A stretch of DNA of 64,000 nucleotides from Burkholderia savannae (GTDB lineage Bacteria; Pseudomonadota; Gammaproteobacteria; Burkholderiales; Burkholderiaceae): positions 248,001 through 312,000 of the forward strand of contig NZ_CP013418.1 of assembly GCF_001524445.2 (NCBI RefSeq). Direction: 5' to 3'. The notes beneath the pieces were generated by a model that was given only the letters and a program-made list of their open reading frames with translations, was not told the origin of the DNA and did no database searches. Positions 1-8,588 of this stretch are shown here, in pieces; position 1 is the stretch's first letter; each line of letters begins with the position of its first letter. Position numbers and translations under genes: made by a program.

Positions 1-143
1 AACTGCTCGGCGGAGGGACGGCCGCCGCGATCGCGTCGACCGCGCGTTTCCTGAAGGAGCAGCGCAAGATCGACCGCGTGCTGCCCGACTATCGACCGAC
101 GGTGACGGACCAGTTCGTCCGCGCGTCGGTCGCGGCGCGCTGA
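1..143 (+). CDS. tauA: Taurine/sulfonate ABC transporter substrate-binding protein, C-terminal fragment
   Basis: Only the last 46 or so codons are inside the window; the reading frame enters at base 3 and stops at 141-143 (TGA). The fragment ends a protein lying 20 bp upstream of a TauB-type ATPase and a TauC-type permease in the same orientation, so it is inferred to be the periplasmic binding protein of that importer. The visible residues (a helix with [17 protein letters not shown]) fit the C-terminal lobe of the TauA/SsuA family, but the fragment is too short to separate taurine from other sulfonate or nitrate-type binders. Confidence 0.6.
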   Translation, partial: LLGGGTAAAIASTARFLKEQRKIDRVLPDYRPTVTDQFVRASVAAR

Positions 144-163
144 TTCGACGCGGCGGCATCGGC

Positions 164-946
164 ATGGCGAAGCTCTGCGCGCAACAGGTGTCCGTCGTCT
201 ACGAATCGCGCCGCGGCGCGTTGACGGCGCTCGATAACGTATCGATGTCGGTCGGCAGCGGCGAGATCGCCGTCGCGCTCGGCGCGTCCGGCTGCGGCAA
301 GAGCACGCTGCTGTCGCTCCTTGCCGGCTTTCAGCGGCCGACGTCGGGCCGCGTCACCGCCGACGGCGCGCCCGTCGCGGGGCCGGGCGCCGATCGCGGC
401 GTCGTGTTTCAGGACGACGCGCTGATGCCGTGGCTGAACGTGATCGACAACGTCGCGTTCGGTCTGCGGATGCAGGGCGTCGGCCGCGATGCGCGAAACG
501 CGCGTGCGCGCGACGTGCTGCGGCTCGTGAAGCTCGCGGGCTTCGAGCAGCATCGCATCGACGAGATCTCGGGCGGAATGCGTCAGCGCGTCGGGCTCGC
601 GCGCGCGCTGGCAGCGGACCCGTCGTTCCTGCTGATGGACGAGCCGCTCGGCGCGCTCGATGCGCTCACGCGCGAGCACATGCAAACGCTGCTGCTCGAC
701 GTGTGGCGGGCGACCGGCAAGGGGATTTTTCTGATCACGCACAGCGTCGAGGAGGCGGTGCTGCTCGCGACCGAGCTGCTGATCCTGTCGCCGCGGCCCG
801 GGCGCATCGTCGCGCGCCATTCGCTCGACTTCGCGCGGCGTTACGCGAACGGCGAATCGATGCGCTCGATCAAGAGCGATCCGCGCTTCACCGAAATCCA
901 TCTCGCGCTCGTCGAGCAATTGATGCGAGAAACCGAGGAGGTCTGA
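164..946 (+). CDS. tauB: Taurine/sulfonate ABC transporter ATP-binding protein
   Basis: 260-residue ABC ATPase of the nitrate/sulfonate/taurine import class; it would power uptake of an organosulfonate as a sulfur source from the cytoplasmic face of the inner membrane. Walker [10 protein letters not shown] is at residues 40-48, the ABC signature [10 protein letters not shown] is near 140, and Walker B FLLMDEP is followed by the D-loop GALD. The switch histidine lies in LITHSVEEA. Length is normal for TauB/SsuB (about 255-270). It sits 20 bp after tauA and 2 bp before the permease start, a tight operon. Substrate is inferred from family and operon order; SsuB is the main alternative. Confidence 0.85.
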   Translation: MAKLCAQQVSVVYESRRGALTALDNVSMSVGSGEIAVALGASGCGKSTLLSLLAGFQRPTSGRVTADGAPVAGPGADRGVVFQDDALMPWLNVIDNVAFGLRMQGVGRDARNARARDVLRLVKLAGFEQHRIDEISGGMRQRVGLARALAADPSFLLMDEPLGALDALTREHMQTLLLDVWRATGKGIFLITHSVEEAVLLATELLILSPRPGRIVARHSLDFARRYANGESMRSIKSDPRFTEIHLALVEQLMRETEEV

Positions 947-948
947 CT

Positions 949-1800
949 TTGGCCGCGACCGAACAGCATCGGGATTTTCCTGTGCCGCTTGCTTCGACGG
1001 GCATGCCCGCGACATCGCGAGCGCGTCGCAGGCCGCGCATGCACGCGGGCCACGCGGCCGCGTTCGCGACATGGGCCGCGCTCGTTCTCGGCTGGTGGCT
1101 CGCGGCGCGCTTCGAATGGGTGTCGGCCGCGTTGCTGCCGGGCCCCGAGGCGGTGCTGCGCAAGCTCGTCGCGCTGAGCACCGAGGGCTTCGACGACGCG
1201 ACGCTCGGCCAGCACGTGTTCGCGAGCCTGTCGCGGATCGCGACGGCGTTCGCGCTTGCGGTCGTCACCGCGATTCCGGCCGGCATCCTGATCGCGACGA
1301 ACCGGATCGTGCGCGGCGTCGTCGATCCGATCGTCGAGTTCTACCGGCCGATTCCGCCGCTCGCGTATTTGCCGTTGATGGTCGTCTGGTTCGGAATTGG
1401 CGATGCGTCGAAGATTCTGCTGATCTTTCTGACGATGTTCGCGCCGCTGACGATCGCGACCGCCGCAGGCGCGAGCGGCGTATCGGAGAGCCGCCTGCGC
1501 GCGGCCGCGTCGCTTGGCGCGACGCGCTTGAAGCTGCTGCGCCACGTCGTGCTGCCGAGCGCGCTGCCGGACATCCTGACGGGCGTGCGCATCGCGCTCG
1601 GCGCGGGCTGGTCGACGCTCGTCGCGGCGGAGCTGATCGCGGCCACGCGCGGGTTGGGCTTCATGGTGTACTCGGCGTCGCGATTCCTCGTGACGGACGT
1701 CGTGATCGCGGGGATTCTCGTGATCGGCGCGATCGCGCTCGCGCTGGAAATCGGCTTGCGCGTGCTGCAGCGGCGCTTGACGCCGTGGCGGGCGGAATAG
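949..1800 (+). CDS. tauC: Taurine/sulfonate ABC transporter permease
   Basis: BPD-type inner-membrane permease, about 283 residues, with a first hydrophobic segment near residue 40 and several more downstream. The EAA-loop region (EFYRPIPPLAYLPLMVVWFG, then AAASLGATRLKLLRHVVLP) is typical of TauC/SsuC, where it contacts the ATPase. I chose the TTG at 949, two bases after the tauB stop, because GAGGAG lies just upstream; an ATG at 1003 is the alternative and would remove a charged N-terminal tail. The frame is open much further upstream, but that part only shadows tauB. No tauD-like dioxygenase follows. Confidence 0.83.
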   Translation: MAATEQHRDFPVPLASTGMPATSRARRRPRMHAGHAAAFATWAALVLGWWLAARFEWVSAALLPGPEAVLRKLVALSTEGFDDATLGQHVFASLSRIATAFALAVVTAIPAGILIATNRIVRGVVDPIVEFYRPIPPLAYLPLMVVWFGIGDASKILLIFLTMFAPLTIATAAGASGVSESRLRAAASLGATRLKLLRHVVLPSALPDILTGVRIALGAGWSTLVAAELIAATRGLGFMVYSASRFLVTDVVIAGILVIGAIALALEIGLRVLQRRLTPWRAE

Positions 1801-2079
1801 CTCGGTTCGCGCGGGCGTGGCGGCGCGGCGCGTTCGTTCCGGCGATGCGGGGCGATATGGGGCGATGCCGCGCGGTGATCGCCGCTCGCGAGGCGCCGTT
1901 CTCGAGCGTCGAGCGACACTGATGTGAAGACCCGTTTGCGCGCGTGATCGCGATGTCTTACGCGCAAGCGCTGCGGCCAGCGCCGCGCGTCATCGTCATC
2001 TCATCGCAATTGTCATCGGCATCGTCAATCGGTATCGTCATCGCGCCGGCCGGCGACGCCGCGCGACGCGACTCGCCCC

Positions 2080-2114
2080 GCTCAATGCGCGTCGTACAGC
2101 TCAATGCGCGTCGT
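2080..2114. repeat. 19-bp-period direct repeat at the end of the flavin oxidoreductase gene
   Basis: The 16-mer GCTCAATGCGCGTCGT occurs at 2080-2095 and again at 2099-2114. The second copy contains the stop codon of the oppositely oriented oxidoreductase gene (2101-2103 on the minus strand). The rest of the 300-base gap 1801-2100 holds only degenerate ATCGTCATC-like runs around 1990-2045; I see no gene or clear terminator there. Confidence 0.7.
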
Positions 2115-3426
2115 GCCGCTGACCGCCGACGACCGACGTCCCCGAGCGGTGCGCCGCCGACGCTTCGGATGACGAAGCACGCAGGCGGCGCGCCTTGAAG
2201 ATCGCACAGCCCTTCGACGACAGATCGAACAGGAACGACTTCAGCGCGTTCTCGTCGGGAATCGGATTGCGGCCCTTGCCGATCCGGTGGAGCTGTCGCG
2301 TGTACCACGTCACCTCGAGCGAGCCGAGGCTGTCGAAGTACTTGACGCCCGTGCTGAGCGGCTTCACGCGGTGCAGCGTTTCCTCGCCGCGCAGCAGGCG
2401 CGCGGGCGCGTCGGGCTCGATCGCGAGGATGCGCCCGAGGCCGATCAGGTCGAGCGCGCCGCCGCGCAGCGGCGCTTCCATGCCGGCGAGGCTGCGGAAG
2501 CCGCCCGTCACCATCAGCGGCACCTTCACTTGCGCGCGCACCTTTTCGGCGAACGCGAGGAAATACGCCTCGCGCGCGATCGTCGACGCCTTGCGGTCGC
2601 CGATCTGCATCACGGGCGCCTCGTAGGTTCCGCCGGAGATCTCGATCAGATCGATGCCCGCCTGCGCGAGCGCGCGGATCACGTCGAGCGATTCGTCCTC
2701 GGTGAAGCCGCCGTGCTGGAAGTCGGCGGAATTGAGCTTGATGCCGACCGGAAAGTCGGGGCCGACTCGGCGGCGCACCTCCGCGTACACCGCGAGCACG
2801 AAGCGGCGGCGGTTCTCCGCGCTGCCGCCCCATTCGTCGGTGCGCTGGTTGTGCTTCGGCGACAGGAACTGGTTGATCAGGTAGCCATGCGCGCCGTGCA
2901 ACTGAACGCCGGTGAAGCCGGCCTTTTGCGCGACGGCGGCCGCCGTCCCGTAGCGCCGGATCAGATCGTCGATCTCGGCGCTCGTCAGCGCGCGCGGCAC
3001 CGCGAAATACCGAGCCAGCTTCGGGCCGAAGCCGATCGCCGACGGCGCGACGGTCTGCTCGTTGAGCCCGCGCATCGCCTGCTTGCCCGGGTGATTGATC
3101 TGCATCCAGATCTCGCTGCCGTGCGCCTTCGCGGCCGTGGCCCACTCGCGCAGCCGCGGCAGGTCGCGTTCGTCCTCGATCACGCCGTTGCCGGGCTCGC
3201 CGAGCGCCTTGCTGTCGATCATCACGTTGCCGGTGACGAGGAGCCCCGCGCCCGAACTCGACCAGCGCCGGTAAAGCGCGATCAGCTGGGGCGTCACGCG
3301 GCCGTCGTGGCCGCAAAGCGCTTCGCTCAGCGCCGATTTCGCGACGCGATTCTTCAGCACGGTGCCGTTCGGCAACGTGAGCGGCTCGGCGAGCAACGCG
3401 CCCGCAGCGGGATTCGGATGGGACAT
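2101..3426 (-). CDS. NADH:flavin oxidoreductase/NADH oxidase (Old Yellow Enzyme family)
   Basis: 441-residue FMN-dependent TIM-barrel oxidoreductase. The N-terminus (LTLPNGTVLKNRVAKSALSE) is the usual first strand and FMN-contact region; the QINHPGKQ strand, the catalytic segment GVQLHGAHGYLINQFLSP and the RRRFVLAVYAEVR helix are all present and in order. No 4Fe-4S/NADPH domain follows, so it is the short NADH oxidase type, not a 2,4-dienoyl-CoA reductase. The C-terminal 30 or so residues are basic and poorly conserved-looking. The gene stands alone, oriented like luxI and luxR, with a 16-bp dyad at 3476-3491 upstream. Substrate unknown; enone or nitro-compound reduction would be typical. Confidence 0.85.
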   Translation of the reverse strand: MSHPNPAAGALLAEPLTLPNGTVLKNRVAKSALSEALCGHDGRVTPQLIALYRRWSSSGAGLLVTGNVMIDSKALGEPGNGVIEDERDLPRLREWATAAKAHGSEIWMQINHPGKQAMRGLNEQTVAPSAIGFGPKLARYFAVPRALTSAEIDDLIRRYGTAAAVAQKAGFTGVQLHGAHGYLINQFLSPKHNQRTDEWGGSAENRRRFVLAVYAEVRRRVGPDFPVGIKLNSADFQHGGFTEDESLDVIRALAQAGIDLIEISGGTYEAPVMQIGDRKASTIAREAYFLAFAEKVRAQVKVPLMVTGGFRSLAGMEAPLRGGALDLIGLGRILAIEPDAPARLLRGEETLHRVKPLSTGVKYFDSLGSLEVTWYTRQLHRIGKGRNPIPDENALKSFLFDLSSKGCAIFKARRLRASSSEASAAHRSGTSVVGGQRHDAH

Positions 3427-3931
3427 GTCGTGACGCTCCGGTTGGGTCGACGGTCAGTTATCCATCGACGAATGTTACATCGCGTGATGTATTGATTGGA
3501 TCGTAGGTTCAAAATCGGAACCGAGTCAAGACGGAGTGACGCGGACGTCGATGGGGTGCTGGATCGCCAGCGGAGCGGAACCTGGGCGCGAGGCGTCGCT
3601 CGCGTGGTGCGCAGTGCGATAACGCGCGGTTGCGCGCAACGCGCGAACTCGCGCCGGAGGCGGCGCGGCAGCGGCGCATGGGCGCGCGGCTCGCTGGAAG
3701 ACGAGCGCCGCGCATTCATGGAGCGCGCGGCGGGTTCGCGGTCGCCGGCCGCGACGGGCGGCCGGCGAAGTTAGAGGCGTTCATCGAATTCGACGGCGCG
3801 TGGCATCGCGGCGCGTCGAAGCGGCATCGAACGGCGAGCCGTGGCGCAAACGCGCGTATTGGGCGTCGAGCGCGCAGAAATCGGCAAAAACGACAAGACG
3901 CGCGTCTCGCCGCGACGCGCTCGCGTCGACG
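3427..3931. other. Intergenic gap between the flavin oxidoreductase and luxI
   Basis: About 505 bases of GC-rich DNA with no open frame that looks like a protein. Apart from the dyad at 3476-3491, nothing recognisable is seen; no T-rich terminator follows luxI on the minus strand. Confidence 0.5.
3476..3491. promoter_or_regulatory. Dyad TACATC-N4-GATGTA, possible operator
   Basis: A 6-bp inverted repeat with a 4-bp spacer lies about 50 bp upstream of the flavin oxidoreductase start, in locally AT-richer DNA. Such a dyad is the usual form of a TetR or MerR type operator, but no regulator is adjacent. Function is inferred from position only. Confidence 0.35.
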
Positions 3932-4540
3932 TCAATGCATCGACAGACACGACGCGCACTGCGACCGGCCGAACGGCGCGAACGCGAGGCGCGGCAAATC
4001 GACCGAGCATGCGGAAACGCCGCCGTCGGCGGACGGCGCTGCGTTGCCGAGGCGCTGCAGCGCGATGCCCGAGCGCCGGTAGAGGCGCTCGATCGACAGC
4101 GACATCACGCCGACCACGCGCGTCGCGCCGAGCGACGCGGCCACGGCGAGCACCGACGGAAAGAAGTCCATCCCGAGCGGCTGGCGCTCCGTCGTGCGGC
4201 GGCGCCGGCGCGATGCGGCGAAGCGCGACATCTCCCAGACCGCGGGCGATTGCGGCGCGGGCGCCGAGCCGAGCAGATGCGGGAATACGTCGCGCAGCAG
4301 ATACGGGCCCGTCGTCGGCAGCAAGCGCGCATAACCGCAGATCCCGCGCGCATCGTCGAGCGCGACGACGTGGATCGTCGAAGGACCGTCGAATTCGTCC
4401 CATTCCGCACGATCGTCGTGCGCGTGGCCGGCGATCGTCCAGCCGAGCCGACGGACGAACACGTCGTAGCGATACGCGCCGAGATCGGTCTGGACGTGGG
4501 GCGGCAGTTCGTCCAATCGGCCCGCGATGATGTATGACAT
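3932..4540 (-). CDS. LuxI-family acyl-homoserine lactone synthase
   Basis: 202 residues. LuxI enzymes join an acyl group, usually from acyl-ACP, to S-adenosylmethionine to make an AHL signal. The invariant family residues are all present: R24, F28, W34, the acidic pair D48/D51, R72 in ARLLPT, and E103/R106 in WEMSRF. The C-terminal half (GVMSLSIERLYRRSGI) fits the acyl-binding fold. It lies 324 bp downstream of a LuxR gene in the same orientation, and a perfect 26-bp dyad (4780-4805) sits between them. It belongs with the Burkholderia BtaI/BpsI/BmaI synthases. Direct luxR-luxI adjacency suggests the QS-3 pair, but the surroundings do not settle this, so no number is assigned. Acyl chain not predictable here. 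Confidence 0.9.
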   Translation of the reverse strand: MSYIIAGRLDELPPHVQTDLGAYRYDVFVRRLGWTIAGHAHDDRAEWDEFDGPSTIHVVALDDARGICGYARLLPTTGPYLLRDVFPHLLGSAPAPQSPAVWEMSRFAASRRRRRTTERQPLGMDFFPSVLAVAASLGATRVVGVMSLSIERLYRRSGIALQRLGNAAPSADGGVSACSVDLPRLAFAPFGRSQCASCLSMH

Positions 4541-4779
4541 GGCGCTTGGTTCTCCGATGAATCGATCGCCGGGGTGAAGGGAGGGCCCGTGCGATCGCGT
4601 ATGAACGGTGGCGGTTGCGAGGAACGCGCGTGCGGCGGCCGCGGCCGTTCCGCGGCGCCGCGATTCGCCGCGCTCGTCTTGCAGGCGACGAATGCGGGCC
4701 GGCCTCGCCGCTGCACGGCGGCGGCGATGGCGACGGCGATGGCGTTCGGAAAGACGGCGGCCGCGGCTCGATCAGGAAT

Positions 4780-4805
4780 GCGATGCAATTGATCGATTGC
4801 ATCGC
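4780..4805. promoter_or_regulatory. Perfect 26-bp dyad upstream of luxI, candidate lux box
   Basis: Arms GCGATGCAAT (4780-4789) and ATTGCATCGC (4796-4805) are exact reverse complements around the 6-base spacer TGATCG. It lies about 240 bp upstream of the luxI start and 60 bp beyond the luxR stop, where a LuxR-type activator would be expected to act. The sequence does not match the common CTGT-N-ACAG lux-box form, so the assignment is positional. Confidence 0.45.
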
Positions 4806-4864
4806 GTCGGCGCGCGGCGGCGCATGATGCGGGCGGCGCTAACGCATCGGGGCGAGGCGCGCGT

Positions 4865-5641
4865 TCATGGAAAAATGAGCCCTTGCCGCGTCGCCTTCAC
4901 GGCGGCGAACGTGCGGCTGCGCGTGTTGAGCTTGTCCATCGCATTCTCGATGTGGAAGTCGACCGTGTACTTGGAGATGTCGAGCATGTTCGCGATGACC
5001 CACGACGATTTGCCGCGCGCGACCCAAGTAAGGCATATCTGCTCGCGATCCGTCAGGTGAACGGATGGCGGAATGGGACGGGACGTCCGCATGCTCTGGA
5101 ACTGCAGATTGAACTGCATGCCGAGCAGATAGGCGTTGCGCCACTTCGCCTCGGCGTCGTGCGTGGGCGCGGTGCCGGACAGACTGACCAGCAGCACGCG
5201 CCCGAGCGGCTGGTGCAGCGGGATGCTGATGCCGTGGTCGAGGCCCGCGTCCTCCGCTTCCGTCAGCAGATGCCGCTCGCGCAGATTCGACGTCGCGATG
5301 TCGCTCCACGAGAACGGCGTGCTGTACCGGAACGCCGCGCGATGCACCGGATCGATGTTGAAGTAGTCGTTGCGGGTATAGTGCTCGACCCACTCGGACG
5401 GATAGTGCAGCGAGATGACGTTGATCGACGCGGGATGCGACGCGCCCGTCAGCTCGACGATTGCATGATGCTGATAGCCGATCTGCAGCGCCGCCTGCCT
5501 GAAAGTCTCGATCAGCGTGCGGACGTCGCGCGATTCCGGCAAGGTGGCGGAGAACGTGGGTGTCGAAGCGCTTTCTCCGGACGACGACCCCGCACCGTCG
5601 TCTCCACCTGTTCGATATTCGCGTTGAAGCAGCCTGCTCAA
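4865..5641 (-). CDS. LuxR-family quorum-sensing transcriptional regulator
   Basis: 258 residues with an N-terminal autoinducer-binding domain (about 35-175) and a C-terminal GerE-type helix-turn-helix (about 195-258). The six residues that contact AHL in TraR-type receptors are conserved: W84, Y88, D97, P98, W112 and G137. The HTH contains LTDREQICLTWVARGKSS and the recognition-helix region DISKYTVDFHIENAMDKL. Only a TTG start at 5641 fits, because an in-frame stop lies 27 bases upstream; a GGGGG run precedes it. The gene lies directly upstream of luxI, so it is probably the cognate receptor. A weak dyad at 5765-5780 resembles the one before luxI. Confidence 0.9.
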   Translation of the reverse strand: MSRLLQREYRTGGDDGAGSSSGESASTPTFSATLPESRDVRTLIETFRQAALQIGYQHHAIVELTGASHPASINVISLHYPSEWVEHYTRNDYFNIDPVHRAAFRYSTPFSWSDIATSNLRERHLLTEAEDAGLDHGISIPLHQPLGRVLLVSLSGTAPTHDAEAKWRNAYLLGMQFNLQFQSMRTSRPIPPSVHLTDREQICLTWVARGKSSWVIANMLDISKYTVDFHIENAMDKLNTRSRTFAAVKATRQGLIFP

Positions 5642-6382
5642 TTTGCATGCCCCCGTTATTGAAAATCAAGACTTTCGGAAGTGCCGTGTACCGGGTTGGG
5701 GACGCGTCGCCAATGAAAATCGGATAACGCAATGACGTAGAAATTGTCCGGAAATAATATCAAATGCAATAACGATTGCAAGAGCGGCGTTCGGATTATC
5801 TGAGATTTATTCCGGCATGACGTTCGATATTTTTATCTCAACGGCTCGGATATTTTTCGCTGCCTGCAACGATCCGGCAGGAGAGGCCGCGGGGCGTGAC
5901 GCGTCCGGTTCGGCGGCCGGAAATTTAAACCGTTGGTGCGATGCAATAGACGAGTTCATTTCATTTTCGCATGAACAAGTCTTTGTGCATGCGTCAGTAA
6001 GTGCCGTATCGTTTCGGCAACTCGCCGTCAGTGAAGGATGGTGTCGAGTGGATATTCGAGTGGAATCAGGATTTTAGATGCGCGGTGAATTCTTGTTTTC
6101 CGCCGGAATATGGTGGAGCGAATATATTCGTGGCGGAACGCAAGCCGGCGCCGGGAAATGGCGGGACCCGAAGCGATCGGGATGCGACCACGCCACCGCT
6201 GCCGAGCGCGCGCTTGCGGGCCGTGATTGCGCTGCAGCACGCCGGGCGGGCGGAATGCGGCGGCGGGCAACGGTCGTGCCCCGCGCATCGTGCATCGAAC
6301 CGCGCGGCGCGGCGAGGCGTGGTCGGCGCGGCGCGACCGCCCGAAGCGCCGCGCGTCGACGGTCGCTCGGCGCGGCCGGCCG
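5642..6382. other. Intergenic gap upstream of luxR
   Basis: About 740 bases. The part at 5740-5880 is clearly AT-richer than the surroundings and would suit the luxR promoter (minus strand). A solitary copy of the luxI half-site GCGATGCAAT lies at 5938-5947. No protein-like frame was found; 6140-6382 is ordinary GC-rich DNA behind the acyl-CoA ligase stop. Confidence 0.45.
5765..5780. promoter_or_regulatory. Dyad TGCAAT-N4-ATTGCA upstream of luxR
   Basis: The half-sites are the same hexamers as the inner part of the luxI dyad, but the spacer is 4 instead of 6 bases. It lies 124-139 bp upstream of the luxR start, in AT-rich DNA. It could be an autoregulatory site; the spacing difference argues for caution. 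Confidence 0.3.
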
Positions 6383-7990
6383 TCAGAGCGATTCGACGAG
6401 ATTTGCGGCATCCGCGCGCAGCGCGACGCGATCGAATTTTCCGTTCGGATTGCGCAGCAGCGACGCGCGCGCCGCGATCGTGTGCGGCACCATGTATGGC
6501 GGCAGTTGCTTCGCGCACCACGTGCGCAGCGCGTCGGGCGTGAACGATTCGGCGCACAGCGGCACGACGACGAGCGTGATCGCCTCGCCGAGCTCGTCAT
6601 GCGGCACGCCGAGCGCGACGGCTTCGGCGACGAGACCGCTCGCGTGCGCGACGTCCTCGATCTCCTCCGGGCTGATCCGGTAGCCGGAACTCTTGATCTG
6701 CGCATCGTTACGGGAGACGAAATAGAGGAAGCCGTCGTCGTCGCGGCGCACGAGATCGCCAGACCAGACGGCCGTCTCACGCCGTGCGCCGCCCGGCTTC
6801 GTCTCGGGCGACGGCCGATAGCGAAACGCGGTGCGCTCGGGATCGTTCCAATAGCCGAGCGTCACGCACGCGCCGACATGAACCAGCTCGCCGACCTCGT
6901 TCGGCGCGCACGGCGAGCCGTCGTCGCGCACGACGAGGACCCGCGCGTTCGGCACCGCCTTGCCGATCGAATCGGGGCGGCGATCGACTTCGGCGGGATC
7001 GAGGTAGGTCGAGCGGAACGCTTCGGTGAGCCCGTACATCAGATACGGCGACGCATTCGGGAAGAGCGCGCGCAGTGCGCGCAGCACCGGTTGCGGCATG
7101 CGGCCGCCGGTGTTCGCGAAATAGCGCAGTCGCGCGCGCGCGTCGTCGGGCCATGCGGCGCGCGAGAGCTGGGCCCACAGCGGCGGCACGCCCGCGAAGC
7201 CGGTGATGCGTTCGCGCACGCAGACGTCGACGACGTCCGCCGGCATTAGATAGTCGACCAGCACGGCGGTCGCGCTCGCGGCCCACGCGGTCGTGAGCTG
7301 GCTGAGGCCGGCATCGAAGCTGAGCGGCAGCGCCGCGAGAATGCGATCCTCCGCCGTGTGGCGCAGGTATTGCGCGACGCTCCATGCGCCTTCGAGCAGA
7401 TTGCGATGGCTCAGCATCACGCCCTTCGGGCGGCCGGTCGAGCCCGACGTGTAGAGGAGCGCGGCGAGATCGGTATCGATCGTGTCAGCTTGCAGCGAGG
7501 TTTGCGCGTTGGCGCGCGCGAGCGCCGCGGATTCGGGCGGCGCGTCGGCCTGTATCCATCGCAGATACGTCGTGCGCGACGACGGCGCGGGCGCTTGCGT
7601 TTTTGCGTCGGTCAGGATCACGTACGGCATGTTCGCGGGCACGCCGTCGCCGAGAATCCGCGCGCGCAGCGACGACGTGACGAGGCAGCGCGCGCCGCTG
7701 TCGACGAGGATGTGATTGACCTGCTCGGGCTTGAGAACCGGATTGATCGGCACGAACACCACGCCCGCGGCGGCCGCGCCGAGCATCGCGACGACCGCCT
7801 CGACGCGCTTGTCGAGAAAGATCGCGAGCCGCTCGCCCGGCGCGATATCGAGCGCCCGCAATCGCTCGGCGAATGACAGGCCGAGCGCGGCGAGCGCCAG
7901 ATAGGTCAGCCGAGCGTCGCGCGCGACGAGTGCCTCGGCGTCGGGCGTGCGGCACGCCGCTTGTCCGACCAGATCGAAGAAATTTCGCAT
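6383..7990 (-). CDS. AMP-forming acyl-CoA ligase (ANL superfamily)
   Basis: 535-residue adenylating enzyme that would activate a carboxylic acid to acyl-AMP and then an acyl thioester. The P-loop-like motif A3 YTSGSTGRPKGV, the A5 region YLMYGLTEAF, and the A8 hinge through GDLVRRDDDGFLYFVSRNDA are present; the A10 lysine is in NPNGKFDR near the C-terminus. The start at 7990 (MRNFFDLV) has AAGGTGG upstream; the frame stays open for 187 more codons but that part looks unrelated. The gene is on the same strand as luxR and luxI and 740 bp from luxR. Substrate unknown. A link to AHL or to a small quorum-controlled product is only a hypothesis. Confidence 0.85.
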   Translation of the reverse strand: MRNFFDLVGQAACRTPDAEALVARDARLTYLALAALGLSFAERLRALDIAPGERLAIFLDKRVEAVVAMLGAAAAGVVFVPINPVLKPEQVNHILVDSGARCLVTSSLRARILGDGVPANMPYVILTDAKTQAPAPSSRTTYLRWIQADAPPESAALARANAQTSLQADTIDTDLAALLYTSGSTGRPKGVMLSHRNLLEGAWSVAQYLRHTAEDRILAALPLSFDAGLSQLTTAWAASATAVLVDYLMPADVVDVCVRERITGFAGVPPLWAQLSRAAWPDDARARLRYFANTGGRMPQPVLRALRALFPNASPYLMYGLTEAFRSTYLDPAEVDRRPDSIGKAVPNARVLVVRDDGSPCAPNEVGELVHVGACVTLGYWNDPERTAFRYRPSPETKPGGARRETAVWSGDLVRRDDDGFLYFVSRNDAQIKSSGYRISPEEIEDVAHASGLVAEAVALGVPHDELGEAITLVVVPLCAESFTPDALRTWCAKQLPPYMVPHTIAARASLLRNPNGKFDRVALRADAANLVESL

Positions 7991-8588
7991 GGTTCCACCT
8001 TCGTTCAGAAACACGGGCGGCGCACGTCGAGCGATGCTGCGAGGCTTTCGGTGGCTAACGATCGTCGCGCGAACGCGGCCGATCCTGGCTGCCCGAAAGA
8101 GTAGCGAATAGGTGCCGCGAGCGGCGGCAGCGAATGGAGGCAAATTGCCGAACGGGGTGATGCCGAACACTGACGGGCGCGTTTGCTTCGTTTCTCGACG
8201 GCGCGTTAGCACATTCGAAATGCGTGTGCGCCTTCGTGGAGGAGATCGTCCGCTCGACGCTATCGTCAATTGTCCTGATGAATCTCGCTTGTCGAATCTC
8301 GCTTGTCGATGGTTACAGTCTTTCGAATCTGTTGCGCGTTTCTTACGGGCGGGCATGCCGCGCGATCGCGTGGCGCATGTCGGCGCGATGGCGAAATCGT
8401 GTGCGGGCGACGCGGTTGCGCCGTCGCATCGAATGTCCGTGCGATGCGCATGCGTCCCGGTAAATGGATGCGTGCGCAACCATTTCATTCGAGTCGGCTG
8501 CTTTGCGTTTGCAGATCGGAAAGGTCGAGGGGCATGCGCATCGATGCGCATGCATGGCCCGATACGGCGTGCTTTCCCGCGGCGGGTG
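7991..8588. other. Intergenic gap between acyl-CoA ligase and oxygenase genes
   Basis: About 600 bases without a convincing gene. It contains a short exact direct repeat, AATCTCGCTTGTCG twice in a row around 8280-8310, in a locally AT-richer stretch that could hold the ligase promoter. No terminator with a T-run was seen. Confidence 0.45.
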
